A DNA stretch of 64,000 nucleotides from Luteirhabdus pelagi (lineage in GTDB: Bacteria > Bacteroidota > Bacteroidia > Flavobacteriales > Flavobacteriaceae), in the NCBI RefSeq assembly GCF_016827595.1, contig NZ_JAECMS010000001.1, positions 686,376 through 750,375 of the forward strand. Direction: 5' to 3'. Below the pieces are notes generated by a model. That model worked only from the letters and a program-made list of their open reading frames with translations, made no database searches and was not told the origin of the DNA. Below are positions 1 through 7,495 of the stretch, one piece after another (within the stretch, counting starts at the first letter, position 1; every line of letters starts with the position of its first letter). The position numbers were made by a program, and so were the translations under genes.

Positions 1-310
1 AAATACCATCCATTTTCAAATCATCAAATTTTCAAATCATACCATCTTCTCCACTCCTCAACTCATAGACTCCTCCACTTTTTTCACCCCTCACATCTCA
101 CTTCAATTCTAAATTCTGAATTCTGAATTCTGAATTCTTAACTCTGAACTCTCACTTCTCAATCCTAAATTCTGAACTCTGAACTCTGAACTCTGAACCC
201 TCAATTCTCCCTACTACCTACTACCTTTAACTATTAACTATTAACTTTTAACTCCTAACAGCTAACGGCCAAAAGTCAAAAAAAGCCTATCGCATAAAGC
301 TTATAGCATA

Positions 311-366
311 CCCGCCCGAACGCCCGCCTGACAACTTTCGGGCAGGTACCGTTCGGTACGGGCGGG
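311..366. repeat. GC-rich inverted repeat inside the heptamer region
   Basis: The arms CCCGCCCG and CGGGCGGG are perfectly complementary and enclose further partly paired GC-rich sequence with GGTACCGTTCGGTAC near the right arm. It interrupts otherwise AT/CT-rich repeats. The same arms and the TACCGAACGGTA-like centre recur downstream of the ridA-family gene at 9575-9606, so this is a dispersed palindromic element rather than a terminator of one gene. Confidence 0.7.
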
Positions 367-1123
367 CAGCGTATAGTTTACAGCGTATAGCTTACAGCGT
401 ATAGCGTATAGCTTCAAGCGACTATCGACTAATGACTACCGACCAACAAAATACCATCCATTTTCAAATCATCAAATTTTCAAATCCTGCCATCTTCTCC
501 ACTCCTCGACTCATAGACTCCTCCACTTTTTTCACCCCTCACATCTCACTTCAATTCTAAATTCTAAATTCTAAATTCTAAATTCTGAATTCTGAATTCT
601 GAATTCTTAACTCTGAACTCTGAACTCTGAACTCTGAACTCTGAACTCCGAACTCTGAACTCCGAACTCCGAACTCTGAACTCTTAACTCTGAACTCTCA
701 CTTCTCACTTCTCACATCTCAATACTCCCTACTACCTACTACCTTTAACTATTAACTTTTAACTCCTAACAGCTAACGGCCAAAAGCCAAAAAAAGCCTA
801 TCGTATAAAGCGTATAGCTTCTATCGACTAATGACTAATGACTACCGACTAACAAAATACCATCCATTTTCAAATCATCAAATTTTCAAATCATACCATC
901 TTCTCCACTCCTCAACTCATAGACTCCTCCACTTTTTTCACCCCTCACATCTCACTTCAATTCTAAATTCTGAATTCTGAATTCTGAATTCTTAACTCTG
1001 AACTCTCACTTCTCAATTCTCAATTCTCAATTCTGAATTCTCACTTCTCAATTCTCAATTCTCAATTCTGAACTCTGAACTCTGAATTCTCAATTCTCAC
1101 ATCTCACTACTCACTACTCACTA

Positions 1124-1139
1124 CCTGTCTGCCGACAGG
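1124..1139. repeat. CCTGTC-TGCC-GACAGG palindrome
   Basis: A short perfect hairpin (6-bp stem, 4-nt loop) followed by CAGGCT. Related GCCTGCC/GGCAGGC palindromes occur at 3785-3803, 11952-11993 and about 7391-7420, always in intergenic DNA. It is part of a dispersed family. Confidence 0.65.
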
Positions 1140-1182
1140 CAGGCTCACTACTCACTTCAATATTTTTCGTATCTTCTCTACC

Positions 1183-1593
1183 ATGCCCATCACCAAAACA
1201 TATAGACAACTTAGAATGATAGCAATGATCTTAGCTATATGTCTCTTTACCCACTGCGACACCCCCGTCGAAACGCAAACGCTACCGGTGACCGCCACAG
1301 CTTATGTAACGCCTTCCAATACAAACAAAACCTATCTTGGGGCCTGGGGCGATACGCTAAAACCGGGCGTGAATGCTATTGCGGTTTCACGCGATCTGCT
1401 CCAAAAAGGACTGACCTATGGCGATGAAGTGGCTATTGAAGGATTGGAAGGGACGTTTCTGGTAATGGATAAAATGCATAGCCGATGGACCGACAAGATC
1501 GATATCTATATGGGCCACGATAAAAAAGCGGCCCGCGAATGGGGCAAGCAAAAAGTGATTATCTCTTGGGTGGTGGAGGCGGCAGATGACTAA
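1183..1593 (+). CDS. 3D-domain (RlpA/MltA-type double-psi beta-barrel) exported protein
   Basis: A 136-residue protein with a hydrophobic N-terminus (about residues 11-24) and Cys20 and Cys25, either of which could be a lipid-anchored cysteine, although neither lipobox is canonical. Residues 36-130 resemble the 3D domain, named for three conserved aspartates: TATAYVTP opening, Asp71 in AVSRDLL, Asp96 in VMDKM and Asp107 in DKIDIYM. In MltA and related proteins this barrel is associated with peptidoglycan cleavage or binding; activity here is inferred only from the fold. It ends 4 bp inside the convergent GNAT gene. An alternative start at 1216 would also give a signal peptide. Confidence 0.8.
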   Translation: MPITKTYRQLRMIAMILAICLFTHCDTPVETQTLPVTATAYVTPSNTNKTYLGAWGDTLKPGVNAIAVSRDLLQKGLTYGDEVAIEGLEGTFLVMDKMHSRWTDKIDIYMGHDKKAAREWGKQKVIISWVVEAADD

Positions 1594-1880
1594 ACATGAT
1601 AGCCGTCGGCGATCATCGACTTCCATTCCGGGTTCTCACGGATGTAATGCGCTACAAACGGACATTGCGGTACGATCTTAACCCCTTCCTCTTGTAGCAT
1701 TTCTAAGGTTTGTTTCACCAGCTCGGTACCAACGCCCTCGCCTTCTTCCTTTTCAGGGACTTCCGTATGGGTAAGGTATACGCCATTCTTGGCGCGGATG
1801 TATTCTATTAGTGCCAGTCCCGATCCTACTGTTGCTTCAAAGCGGTGACGTTCCTTGTTTTCGGTTACGTTTAGATTCAT
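1590..1880 (-). CDS. Small GNAT-type N-acetyltransferase (YidJ/PF14542-like)
   Basis: A 96-residue cytoplasmic protein of the short GCN5-related acetyltransferase group. The acetyl-CoA pyrophosphate loop is visible as EGEGVGTELV at about residues 46-55, followed by a helix (KQTLEML) and the late strand/helix VPQCPFVAHYIRENPEW. These single-domain GNATs are about 90-100 residues, so it is full length. The substrate is unknown. It lies 3 bp downstream of the CDGSH protein gene on the same strand, so the two are probably cotranscribed, and it overlaps the 3D-domain gene convergently by 4 bp. Confidence 0.85.
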   Translation of the reverse strand: MNLNVTENKERHRFEATVGSGLALIEYIRAKNGVYLTHTEVPEKEEGEGVGTELVKQTLEMLQEEGVKIVPQCPFVAHYIRENPEWKSMIADGYHV

Positions 1881-1883
1881 AGA

Positions 1884-2303
1884 TTATTGCTTGCTATGGG
1901 TGCCGTCGCAAAACGGTGCGTTTCCGGTATTGCCGCAGCGACAAAATGCCGTTGCCTTCGTTTTTTGTTCTTCCCGGCCATCGTCATGCTGAACGGTAAT
2001 ACTACCAAAGACCATCAACGGTCCGTCTTTCATCACTTCTACTTTCATATTCTCTTTTTTACTTTCGGAATCCACTTCCGCTTTTCCCATAGCATTCATA
2101 TAATAGGAAAGCGCCCCACTCGGACAAGCCTTTACGGTATCCACAATATCGGACGTCTTACTATTATCCAATTGAATCCAGGGCCGCACCTTCGGCTTAA
2201 ACACCTCCGGCAATCCCTTGGTGCATTTTCCCGAATGGATGCACAAATCAGGCTTCCAGAGTACGGTTACTTCGCCATTGCTATATTCTTTTGTTGTCGC
2301 CAT
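1884..2303 (-). CDS. Fusion of YjdI-like 4Fe-4S mono-cluster domain and CDGSH iron-sulfur domain
   Basis: A 139-residue protein with two metal-binding parts. Residues 10-70 match the Fer4_19/YjdI family (DLCIHSGKCTKG with Cys21 and Cys27, then KACPSGAL with Cys60). Residues 95-139 form a CDGSH domain (CRCGNTGNAPFCDGTH, giving Cys121, Cys123, Cys132 and His136, the 3Cys-1His set that holds a 2Fe-2S cluster). It is probably a cytoplasmic redox or cluster-transfer protein; partner unknown. A -7 box lies only a few bases upstream of the start, so the mRNA may be nearly leaderless. It is the first gene of a pair with the GNAT gene. Confidence 0.9.
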   Translation of the reverse strand: MATTKEYSNGEVTVLWKPDLCIHSGKCTKGLPEVFKPKVRPWIQLDNSKTSDIVDTVKACPSGALSYYMNAMGKAEVDSESKKENMKVEVMKDGPLMVFGSITVQHDDGREEQKTKATAFCRCGNTGNAPFCDGTHSKQ

Positions 2304-2307
2304 ATTC

Positions 2308-2315
2308 TAAAGATA
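2308..2315 (-). promoter_or_regulatory. -7 box (TATCTTTA) for the CDGSH/GNAT pair
   Basis: On the minus strand TATCTTTA matches the Bacteroidetes housekeeping -7 consensus TAnnTTTG except at the last base, and it ends 4 nt before the ATG. A second -7-like box, TATTTTTA at about 2344-2351, points the other way toward the lipoprotein gene, making a compact divergent promoter region of about 50 bp. Confidence 0.5.
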
Positions 2316-2355
2316 CGAAATTATGTCGTTCGATGGGGTTTATGTATTTTTACAT

Positions 2356-3063
2356 ATGAAACCAACCCACCTATTATTCTTATTCGTTCTGTTTACACTC
2401 GCAAGCTGCAAGGAAAACAAAGACACCGACGTGGTCCAGAACGCAGTTGAGGAAGTATCCGAAACCGTCGCCGATGCCCGTACACCCGCTGAAAAAATAG
2501 CGATTGCAAATGGCGAACCCGCATGGAACGATGTCACAAGCCTACGCTTCACCTTTAATGTGGATCGGGGTGAAAATCATTACCAACGGTCATGGATCTG
2601 GTATCCCAAACAAAATGAAGTGGTCAAAAAAGCGGAAGGTGACGAAAACGATATTCGCTACAATCGAAACGAGATCGATAGCAGCCTAACGGAAACAGAT
2701 GCGGCCTTTATCAATGATAGCTATTGGCTGTTGGCACCCTACAAGTTGAAGTGGGACGAAGGCGTACAATTCTCAGAACCCAAAAAGACGGAGGCGCCCA
2801 TCTCTAAAGACCAACTGTGGAAGATCACGGCTACCTATGGCGATGAAGGTGGGTATACCCCGGGCGATGCCTACGATTTCTTCTATGACGATGACTACCG
2901 CATCCGCGAATGGGTGTACCGAAAGGATAATGCCGATGAACCCTCCATGATGACTACTTGGGAAGGGTATAAAACCATGAAAGGATTAATTTTGTCTACT
3001 TCCCATAAGAATCCCGATGGAAGTTTCCATCTCTATTTTAGCGACATCTCCATTCAAAAATAA
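2356..3063 (+). CDS. Conserved hypothetical lipoprotein
   Basis: A 235-residue protein starting MKPTHLLFLFVLFTLASC, a clear SPII signal with lipobox LASC. I chose this ATG over an in-frame codon 33 nt upstream because it directly precedes the signal peptide. The mature protein is acidic and rich in aromatic residues (NDVTSLRFTFNV, RSWIWYPKQNEV, WKITATYGDEGGYTPGD, ending YFSDISIQK). It resembles flavobacterial lipoproteins of unknown function and has a beta-rich look like outer-membrane-lipoprotein sorting folds; I do not assign a function. The following small membrane-anchored protein starts 6 bp downstream. Confidence 0.75.
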   Translation: MKPTHLLFLFVLFTLASCKENKDTDVVQNAVEEVSETVADARTPAEKIAIANGEPAWNDVTSLRFTFNVDRGENHYQRSWIWYPKQNEVVKKAEGDENDIRYNRNEIDSSLTETDAAFINDSYWLLAPYKLKWDEGVQFSEPKKTEAPISKDQLWKITATYGDEGGYTPGDAYDFFYDDDYRIREWVYRKDNADEPSMMTTWEGYKTMKGLILSTSHKNPDGSFHLYFSDISIQK

Positions 3064-3069
3064 ACGCGT

Positions 3070-3408
3070 ATGGAAACGGCAATCTTTACCTTACTCGGAA
3101 CCTTGGTAGGCGGCCTCATCAGTTGGTTGCTTCAGAAACAACGCTTCAGTCAGGAGCTAAAAATCCTTCAGGAGCAATACAAAACCGATTTTATGGCGGA
3201 AACCACTGCCAAGCATTTTCTTAATCACCAAGGCTACACCGACCGTTCATTTGAAACCCTTCAAAAACATCTCGGTGGCTTTGAAGATGACGAACTTCGA
3301 AAAATATTGGTCCGTGCCGGCGCTATCCGAACCTATCGCGAAGATGGTAGTGAGTGGTGGCGCTTATTATCGCGCATGGATGAGTTTTTGGAGAAGGTCA
3401 AAAATTAG
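3070..3408 (+). CDS. Small single-pass membrane protein of unknown function
   Basis: A 112-residue protein with one N-terminal transmembrane segment (about residues 4-20, IFTLLGTLVGGLISWLL), a charged heptad-like stretch (KQRFSQELKILQEQYK) that could be coiled coil, and a C-terminal helical part (about residues 40-112, with FLNHQGYTDRSFETLQKHL and GSEWWRLL) that looks winged-helix-like. I do not recognise a family. It follows the lipoprotein gene by 6 bp and is probably cotranscribed with it. Confidence 0.65.
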   Translation: METAIFTLLGTLVGGLISWLLQKQRFSQELKILQEQYKTDFMAETTAKHFLNHQGYTDRSFETLQKHLGGFEDDELRKILVRAGAIRTYREDGSEWWRLLSRMDEFLEKVKN

Positions 3409-3439
3409 GTTTTACGTTTCGTACGTAGAAGTAGCGTAA

Positions 3440-3835
3440 ACAATTTCTTTAAATTTTTTCCGTGGATAAACCGTGAACTGTGAACCGTGAACTGAATATA
3501 GAGTCTAATTGACTAATTTTCAAATCATCAAATTTTCAAATCGTGCTATCTTCTCCACTCCTCTACTCATGGACTCTTTAACTTTGTTTACCGATCACTT
3601 CTCACTTCTCAATTCTCAATTCTGAACTCCGAACTCTGAACTCTTAACTCTGAACTCTCACTTCTCAATTCCTCACTCCTTTGCAACTAAAGATATACCA
3701 TCAATTTTCAAATCATCAAATCTTCAAATCCTGCCATCTTCTCCACTCCTCAACTCATAGACTCCTCGACTTTGCTCACCGCCTGCCTGCCGGCTAGGCA
3801 GGCTCACCACTCACCACTCACCGTTCACCGTTTAA
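3440..3835. repeat. Second heptamer-repeat region with two degenerate copies of the long unit
   Basis: No gene is visible between the small membrane protein and the haloperoxidase. The DNA carries two shortened, diverged copies of the unit seen at 1-1182 (TTTTCAAATCATCAAATTTTC near 3520 and again near 3700), each followed by TCTTCTCCACTCCTC and by CAATTCT, AACTCTG and CTCACCA heptamers. The short run GTGAACTGTGAACCGTGAACTG near 3473 also has a 7-8 bp period. The array runs to the last codons of the minus-strand haloperoxidase gene. Confidence 0.85.
3785..3803. repeat. GCCTGCC/GGCAGGC palindrome
   Basis: A 7-bp perfect stem with loop GGCTA sits just downstream of the haloperoxidase stop codon on the minus strand. 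It could help end that transcript, but it has no T-tract and belongs to the dispersed GC-rich palindrome family in this window. Confidence 0.6.
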
Positions 3836-5987
3836 TAATCCGGCTCGACCAAACCTCAGTATCGTTTTCCGAAAGGCGAAGAATATAAATGCCCTGCTGC
3901 ATAGCAGCTACCGAAACGGTAAAACGTTGAGAATCGTCAAAAATCGCTGGGGTTTGTAATACCAACCGACCTTGCATATCAAACACATCCAATTGTAAGT
4001 TCTTATCGGTATCGTAAAACAAGGTAATGTTGTCGCGGGCCGGATTCGGATAAGCAATACCTTCTTGGGCTAACTGACCCGTAAAATATTTCTCGGCAAA
4101 GGCAAAGGCTTCCTTTCCAATGGCATCGCCAATTCTTCTCCCCGGGATATCATCTACCGGCGGATGGATACCGCCCCAAATGCGCGATAAGCTGGTTTGG
4201 TCACTCGCATCAAAGTAGGTGGCCCATTGCAATTCAAAACTTTCGGAGGGGCCTTTTTCAAACTTTAAAAACGCCCCTTCTGGAATTTCAAAAACGCCCA
4301 TGCCACCAGGGAAATATTCACTCCCAGTCAATTGCGTCATGATTTCCGCTGCGGCGCGGGAAAAGGTGGAGTGACCAGAAACATAGCCGGCAAACGGTGG
4401 GGTAACAAATGACGGACGCTGATACGGAAACCATTCCTCTGCAAACATCCAGCCCACGCCAGCAATGTCTTCACTCGGATCGATAATTTCCTCAGGCCCC
4501 TTCCAGGTATAAATTTTAATGCGGCCTACATTTTCGTCAAAGGCACCCGATAGCGGATCGTCCTCATCTACAATTTCAATATAGCCGGGAAGTAATGGGA
4601 TTCCATGCGGATGATAGCTCGGCAAATTGGGATCGCTACTTTGTCCCTTAGTTGCCATATAGCGAATAGCACTCACCGGACGTACATAATCGTAATACCC
4701 TTTAATTCCCCAAGAAGTCACCGCCACATCATGCATGGTGCCGCCTAAGGTAAAATAGGATTTTACGTCCCATTCCAGATCGTTCAACACTTCCCCTTGA
4801 CCTTTAAAGCGCTTTTCCAATTGTGGATGGTCGCTTACCGTATTCAAGATCGTAAACCAGTGTCCGGGCGGGGTTTCACTATCCGGACCATCGGCCCAAA
4901 ACTCCGCCAACACCCGACCATAATCACCTAGCTTTACCATTTGGGGTTCATAGGGGTCACCGGTAACAGGGTTCACATCGCGACCCGTACTCGGATCGCC
5001 ACCACCGGTTAAGTCGTAAAATTCGCCGAATTCTTCAAACGTCTCTGGAAAACTCTCAAAGGGAAGGTTCCCTAAGGAGGCAGGTGAAATATCAATTCGG
5101 GTTTCAATATTCGGATCTAAATGCGAGCCCCAGATTCCTACCAACGTAAAGCCCCATTTATAGGGATCGTCCAAACCGAGACCTTCCTGTATATACCAAG
5201 GGTTACCCGGATTATGATAAACATAGTAATCGAAGTTTGCGGTTTCAAAAATCTCTAAGTCTTCATCCGTAAGGCAAAAAGGCACGACCTGCCCCCATTC
5301 CGGACTTAGAAATGGGGGTTGACCACCGGGAATGGTATTGCCACTCTGGTCGACCCAGTTTTCAACCTTTAATGGCTGCCAATGGTTAGGGAATTCCATT
5401 GAAATATTTCCAGAGGTATCTAAGTTTAAGGGATCATTTAAAGGCTCATAAAATTGATTTTCATAACCACCCGCCTCATTCGCACCGTCCTGCATCCCAA
5501 ACTCAATTATCTTTGCCGCCACGTAATTTCCCAACGCTGCAGGATTCCCATTTTTATAATTCGTATCGGTAAAGCTAGGATCGTAATTCATAGAGGCCAT
5601 CAAGGCTTCAATGGAAGTAAAAATATCCTCCACGCCAGGCGAATTCACAAAACGATGCTTCATAATACGATATACCGCGTAACTAATCGCTTTCTTTCGT
5701 GCTTCTTCAATAGGTTCCTCCGTCGAAAAGCCTTCAAACGGACAAAAGAAATCGCCTACCGTATTGCCAAGAAAAAAGGGGCTTGCCTTCCGATCGAAAA
5801 CCGACCAAATATCGTACATGGCAACAGAAGTATGAAATAGGTTACGGGCGTGGACGGTCGGACGTGCAAAGTCGTTCCGGATACCGTTCAACACTTCTTC
5901 ATTCCACTGTCGCGCGATGGAGTGTTCTTGTGCTACAAAAGGCAGCGTAAACAAGAAAAATAGAATTGGGAGTATAAGTCGCTTCAT
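3825..5987 (-). CDS. Vanadium-dependent haloperoxidase family protein with type IX secretion sorting domain
   Basis: A 720-residue secreted enzyme. It has a signal peptide (residues 1-20, ending FVAQ), an alpha-helical PAP2/haloperoxidase-type domain and a C-terminal sorting domain from about residue 645 (IAYPNPARDNITLF ... ending SSRIIKR), the type A tail recognised by the T9SS. All three parts of the vanadate/phosphate-binding signature are present: K429-X6-R436-P, V-S-G-H539 and S601-R602-X5-H608-X3-D612. The fold either oxidises halides with bound vanadate or acts as a phosphatase; sequence alone does not settle which. It is monocistronic, with repeats downstream and the divergent kynureninase gene upstream. 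Confidence 0.88.
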   Translation of the reverse strand: MKRLILPILFFLFTLPFVAQEHSIARQWNEEVLNGIRNDFARPTVHARNLFHTSVAMYDIWSVFDRKASPFFLGNTVGDFFCPFEGFSTEEPIEEARKKAISYAVYRIMKHRFVNSPGVEDIFTSIEALMASMNYDPSFTDTNYKNGNPAALGNYVAAKIIEFGMQDGANEAGGYENQFYEPLNDPLNLDTSGNISMEFPNHWQPLKVENWVDQSGNTIPGGQPPFLSPEWGQVVPFCLTDEDLEIFETANFDYYVYHNPGNPWYIQEGLGLDDPYKWGFTLVGIWGSHLDPNIETRIDISPASLGNLPFESFPETFEEFGEFYDLTGGGDPSTGRDVNPVTGDPYEPQMVKLGDYGRVLAEFWADGPDSETPPGHWFTILNTVSDHPQLEKRFKGQGEVLNDLEWDVKSYFTLGGTMHDVAVTSWGIKGYYDYVRPVSAIRYMATKGQSSDPNLPSYHPHGIPLLPGYIEIVDEDDPLSGAFDENVGRIKIYTWKGPEEIIDPSEDIAGVGWMFAEEWFPYQRPSFVTPPFAGYVSGHSTFSRAAAEIMTQLTGSEYFPGGMGVFEIPEGAFLKFEKGPSESFELQWATYFDASDQTSLSRIWGGIHPPVDDIPGRRIGDAIGKEAFAFAEKYFTGQLAQEGIAYPNPARDNITLFYDTDKNLQLDVFDMQGRLVLQTPAIFDDSQRFTVSVAAMQQGIYILRLSENDTEVWSSRIIKR

Positions 5988-6075
5988 ATCAATTTCAAAA
6001 ATACAAATCTTAATGAAATGTTAAGTCAATATTATTCTTGTTTTCATAGGAAGGGGAAGAACAGCTTAAAATTCC

Positions 6076-6083
6076 TATTTTTG
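6076..6083 (+). promoter_or_regulatory. -7 box (TATTTTTG) upstream of kynU
   Basis: A full match to TAnnTTTG, 24 nt before the kynureninase ATG. I see no convincing TTTG -33 element at the usual spacing, so this is a tentative promoter. It argues for the downstream ATG at 6108, since a start at 6018 would put the promoter inside the coding region. Confidence 0.45.
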
Positions 6084-6107
6084 TGTACCGCCGAAAACCA
6101 ACCTTAC

Positions 6108-7373
6108 ATGAAGTACGAAAACTCGTTGGAATTTGCCCAACAATGCGATGCGAAGGATCCCTTGCGTCATTTTCGAAATCAATTTCACCTTCCTACCGCT
6201 ACTGATGGCAATCCGCTGATCTATCTCTGCGGAAACAGCCTTGGCCTTCAACCTAAAAAAACGACGGCGTATATCGAAGAAGTGCTGGGCGATTGGGCTG
6301 CTTTGGGAGTGGAAGGCCATACGGAAGCAAACCATCCGTGGTTGCCGTATCATGAATTTCTCACCAAAACAATGGCGGAAATCGTCGGCGCGAAACCGAG
6401 TGAAGTGGTCATGATGAATACGCTAACGACCAACCTTCATCTAATGATGGTTTCCTTTTATCAGCCTACTTCCACCCGCTACAAAATAGTGGTGGAAAGC
6501 GATGCCTTTCCAAGCGATAAGTATGCCGTGAAAAGTCAGTTGAAGTTTCATGGTTTCGATGCCGAGGAAGGCTTGATCCTCTGGAAGCCGCGTGAAGGCG
6601 AAGAACTGTGCCGTTTTGAAGACCTTGAAGCCATCATGGAAGAACAAGGCGATGAAGTTGCGCTGCTAATGATTGGAAGTCCGAATTACTATAGCGGACA
6701 AGCGTTTCCCCTAAAAAAGATTACAGAACTGGGTCATAAACATGGTGCAAAGGTTGGATTCGATTTGGCGCATGGCGCTGGAAATATTCAACCGAACCTA
6801 CACGAATCGGGTGCTGATTTTGCCGTGTGGTGTAGCTATAAATACCTCAACAGCGGCCCTGGAAGTCTGGGGGGCTGTTTTGTACATGAACGCCATGCCG
6901 AAAATGAGCAACTAAAACGCTTTACCGGCTGGTGGGGCCATAATAAGGAAACGCGTTTCAACATGCGAAAAGAATTTGAAGCCCTCCCCGGCGCAGAGGG
7001 ATGGCAGCTTAGCAACCCTCCTATCCTATCGATGGCAGCCATACGTGCTTCGCTTGATGTATATGCGGAAGCAGGCTTCGATGCCCTTCGGAAGAAGTCG
7101 GTACAACTCACAGGCTTTTTGGAATTTTTGTTGAAGGAGGTTGAAACCGATAGTATTGAAATCATTACCCCTTCCAATCCTGATGACCGTGGCTGTCAGC
7201 TATCGATTCAGGTGAAGAATGCCGATAAAAGCTTACACGATAAGCTAACCAAAGCGGGGGTGATTAGCGATTGGCGCGAACCGGATGTGGTTCGGGTAGC
7301 CCCAGTGCCGTTGTACAATAGTTATGAAGATGTATTCGAGTTTGTAGAACGGTTGAAGAAAATTTTATGGTAG
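6108..7373 (+). CDS. kynU: Kynureninase
   Basis: A 421-residue PLP enzyme that cleaves kynurenine or 3-hydroxykynurenine to (3-hydroxy)anthranilate plus alanine. The PLP lysine is K245 in CSYKYLNSGPG and the cofactor-binding GFDLAHGAGN lies at 217-226. The N-terminus IYLCGNSLGLQP is typical of the family. I use the ATG at 6108 (MKYENSLEFAQQCD) because the 30 residues encoded further upstream do not fit the family and contain a -7 box. It starts the kynurenine degradation island: kynurenine 3-monooxygenase follows after about 120 bp. Confidence 0.95.
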   Translation: MKYENSLEFAQQCDAKDPLRHFRNQFHLPTATDGNPLIYLCGNSLGLQPKKTTAYIEEVLGDWAALGVEGHTEANHPWLPYHEFLTKTMAEIVGAKPSEVVMMNTLTTNLHLMMVSFYQPTSTRYKIVVESDAFPSDKYAVKSQLKFHGFDAEEGLILWKPREGEELCRFEDLEAIMEEQGDEVALLMIGSPNYYSGQAFPLKKITELGHKHGAKVGFDLAHGAGNIQPNLHESGADFAVWCSYKYLNSGPGSLGGCFVHERHAENEQLKRFTGWWGHNKETRFNMRKEFEALPGAEGWQLSNPPILSMAAIRASLDVYAEAGFDALRKKSVQLTGFLEFLLKEVETDSIEIITPSNPDDRGCQLSIQVKNADKSLHDKLTKAGVISDWREPDVVRVAPVPLYNSYEDVFEFVERLKKILW

Positions 7374-7382
7374 CTTGTCCCC

Positions 7383-7428
7383 CCGAGCGCCCGCCTGCAG
7401 GCAAGGCTGGCAGTCGAGGGGTTTTATT
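7383..7428 (+). terminator. Possible terminator / GC-rich hairpin after kynU
   Basis: An imperfect stem (CCCCCGAGCG pairing with CAGTCGAGGGG) with inner GCCTGCAGGC is followed by TTTTATTT. It could terminate or attenuate transcription between kynU and the monooxygenase gene. The inner palindrome belongs to the dispersed GCCTGC family. Confidence 0.45.
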
Positions 7429-7495
7429 TATGTACAATTAAATAGTTTTCAACTACTCCCAACCTGACAAATATTTGACTGACAAAAAATTTTAT

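Larger units (their letters stand above)
1..1182. repeat. Heptamer-based intergenic repeat region, three long copies
   Basis: This stretch holds no credible gene. It consists almost entirely of drifting 7-bp tandem units: AATTCTG, AACTCTG, CAATTCT, AACTATT, GCGTATA, GACTAAT and CACTACT runs follow one another. At a larger scale it is three direct copies beginning near 1, 449 and 855. Each opens with the same core (AAATACCATCCATTTTC...) and then differs in the number of heptamers. Copies 1 and 3 are identical for about 160 bp, and copy 2 has extra AATTCTA and AACTCTG units. That pattern suggests replication slippage plus block duplication. The unit contains TGA or TAA in the forward direction, so coding is unlikely. 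Function unknown. Confidence 0.9.

Noticed and set aside
1-1182. Long open frames on the reverse strand of the heptamer arrays (CAGAATT repeats carry no stop)
   Set aside because: Openness follows from the repeat unit. Frames break wherever the unit changes, there is no start or signal, and the peptide would be pure low complexity.
1887-2450. 187-codon open frame opposite the CDGSH gene
   Set aside because: It is the antisense of a clear two-domain protein and of the divergent promoter region; its translation shows no family features.
6018-6107. N-terminal extension of kynureninase to 6018
   Set aside because: The 30 extra residues are not family-like and include a TATTTTTG promoter box just before the ATG at 6108.
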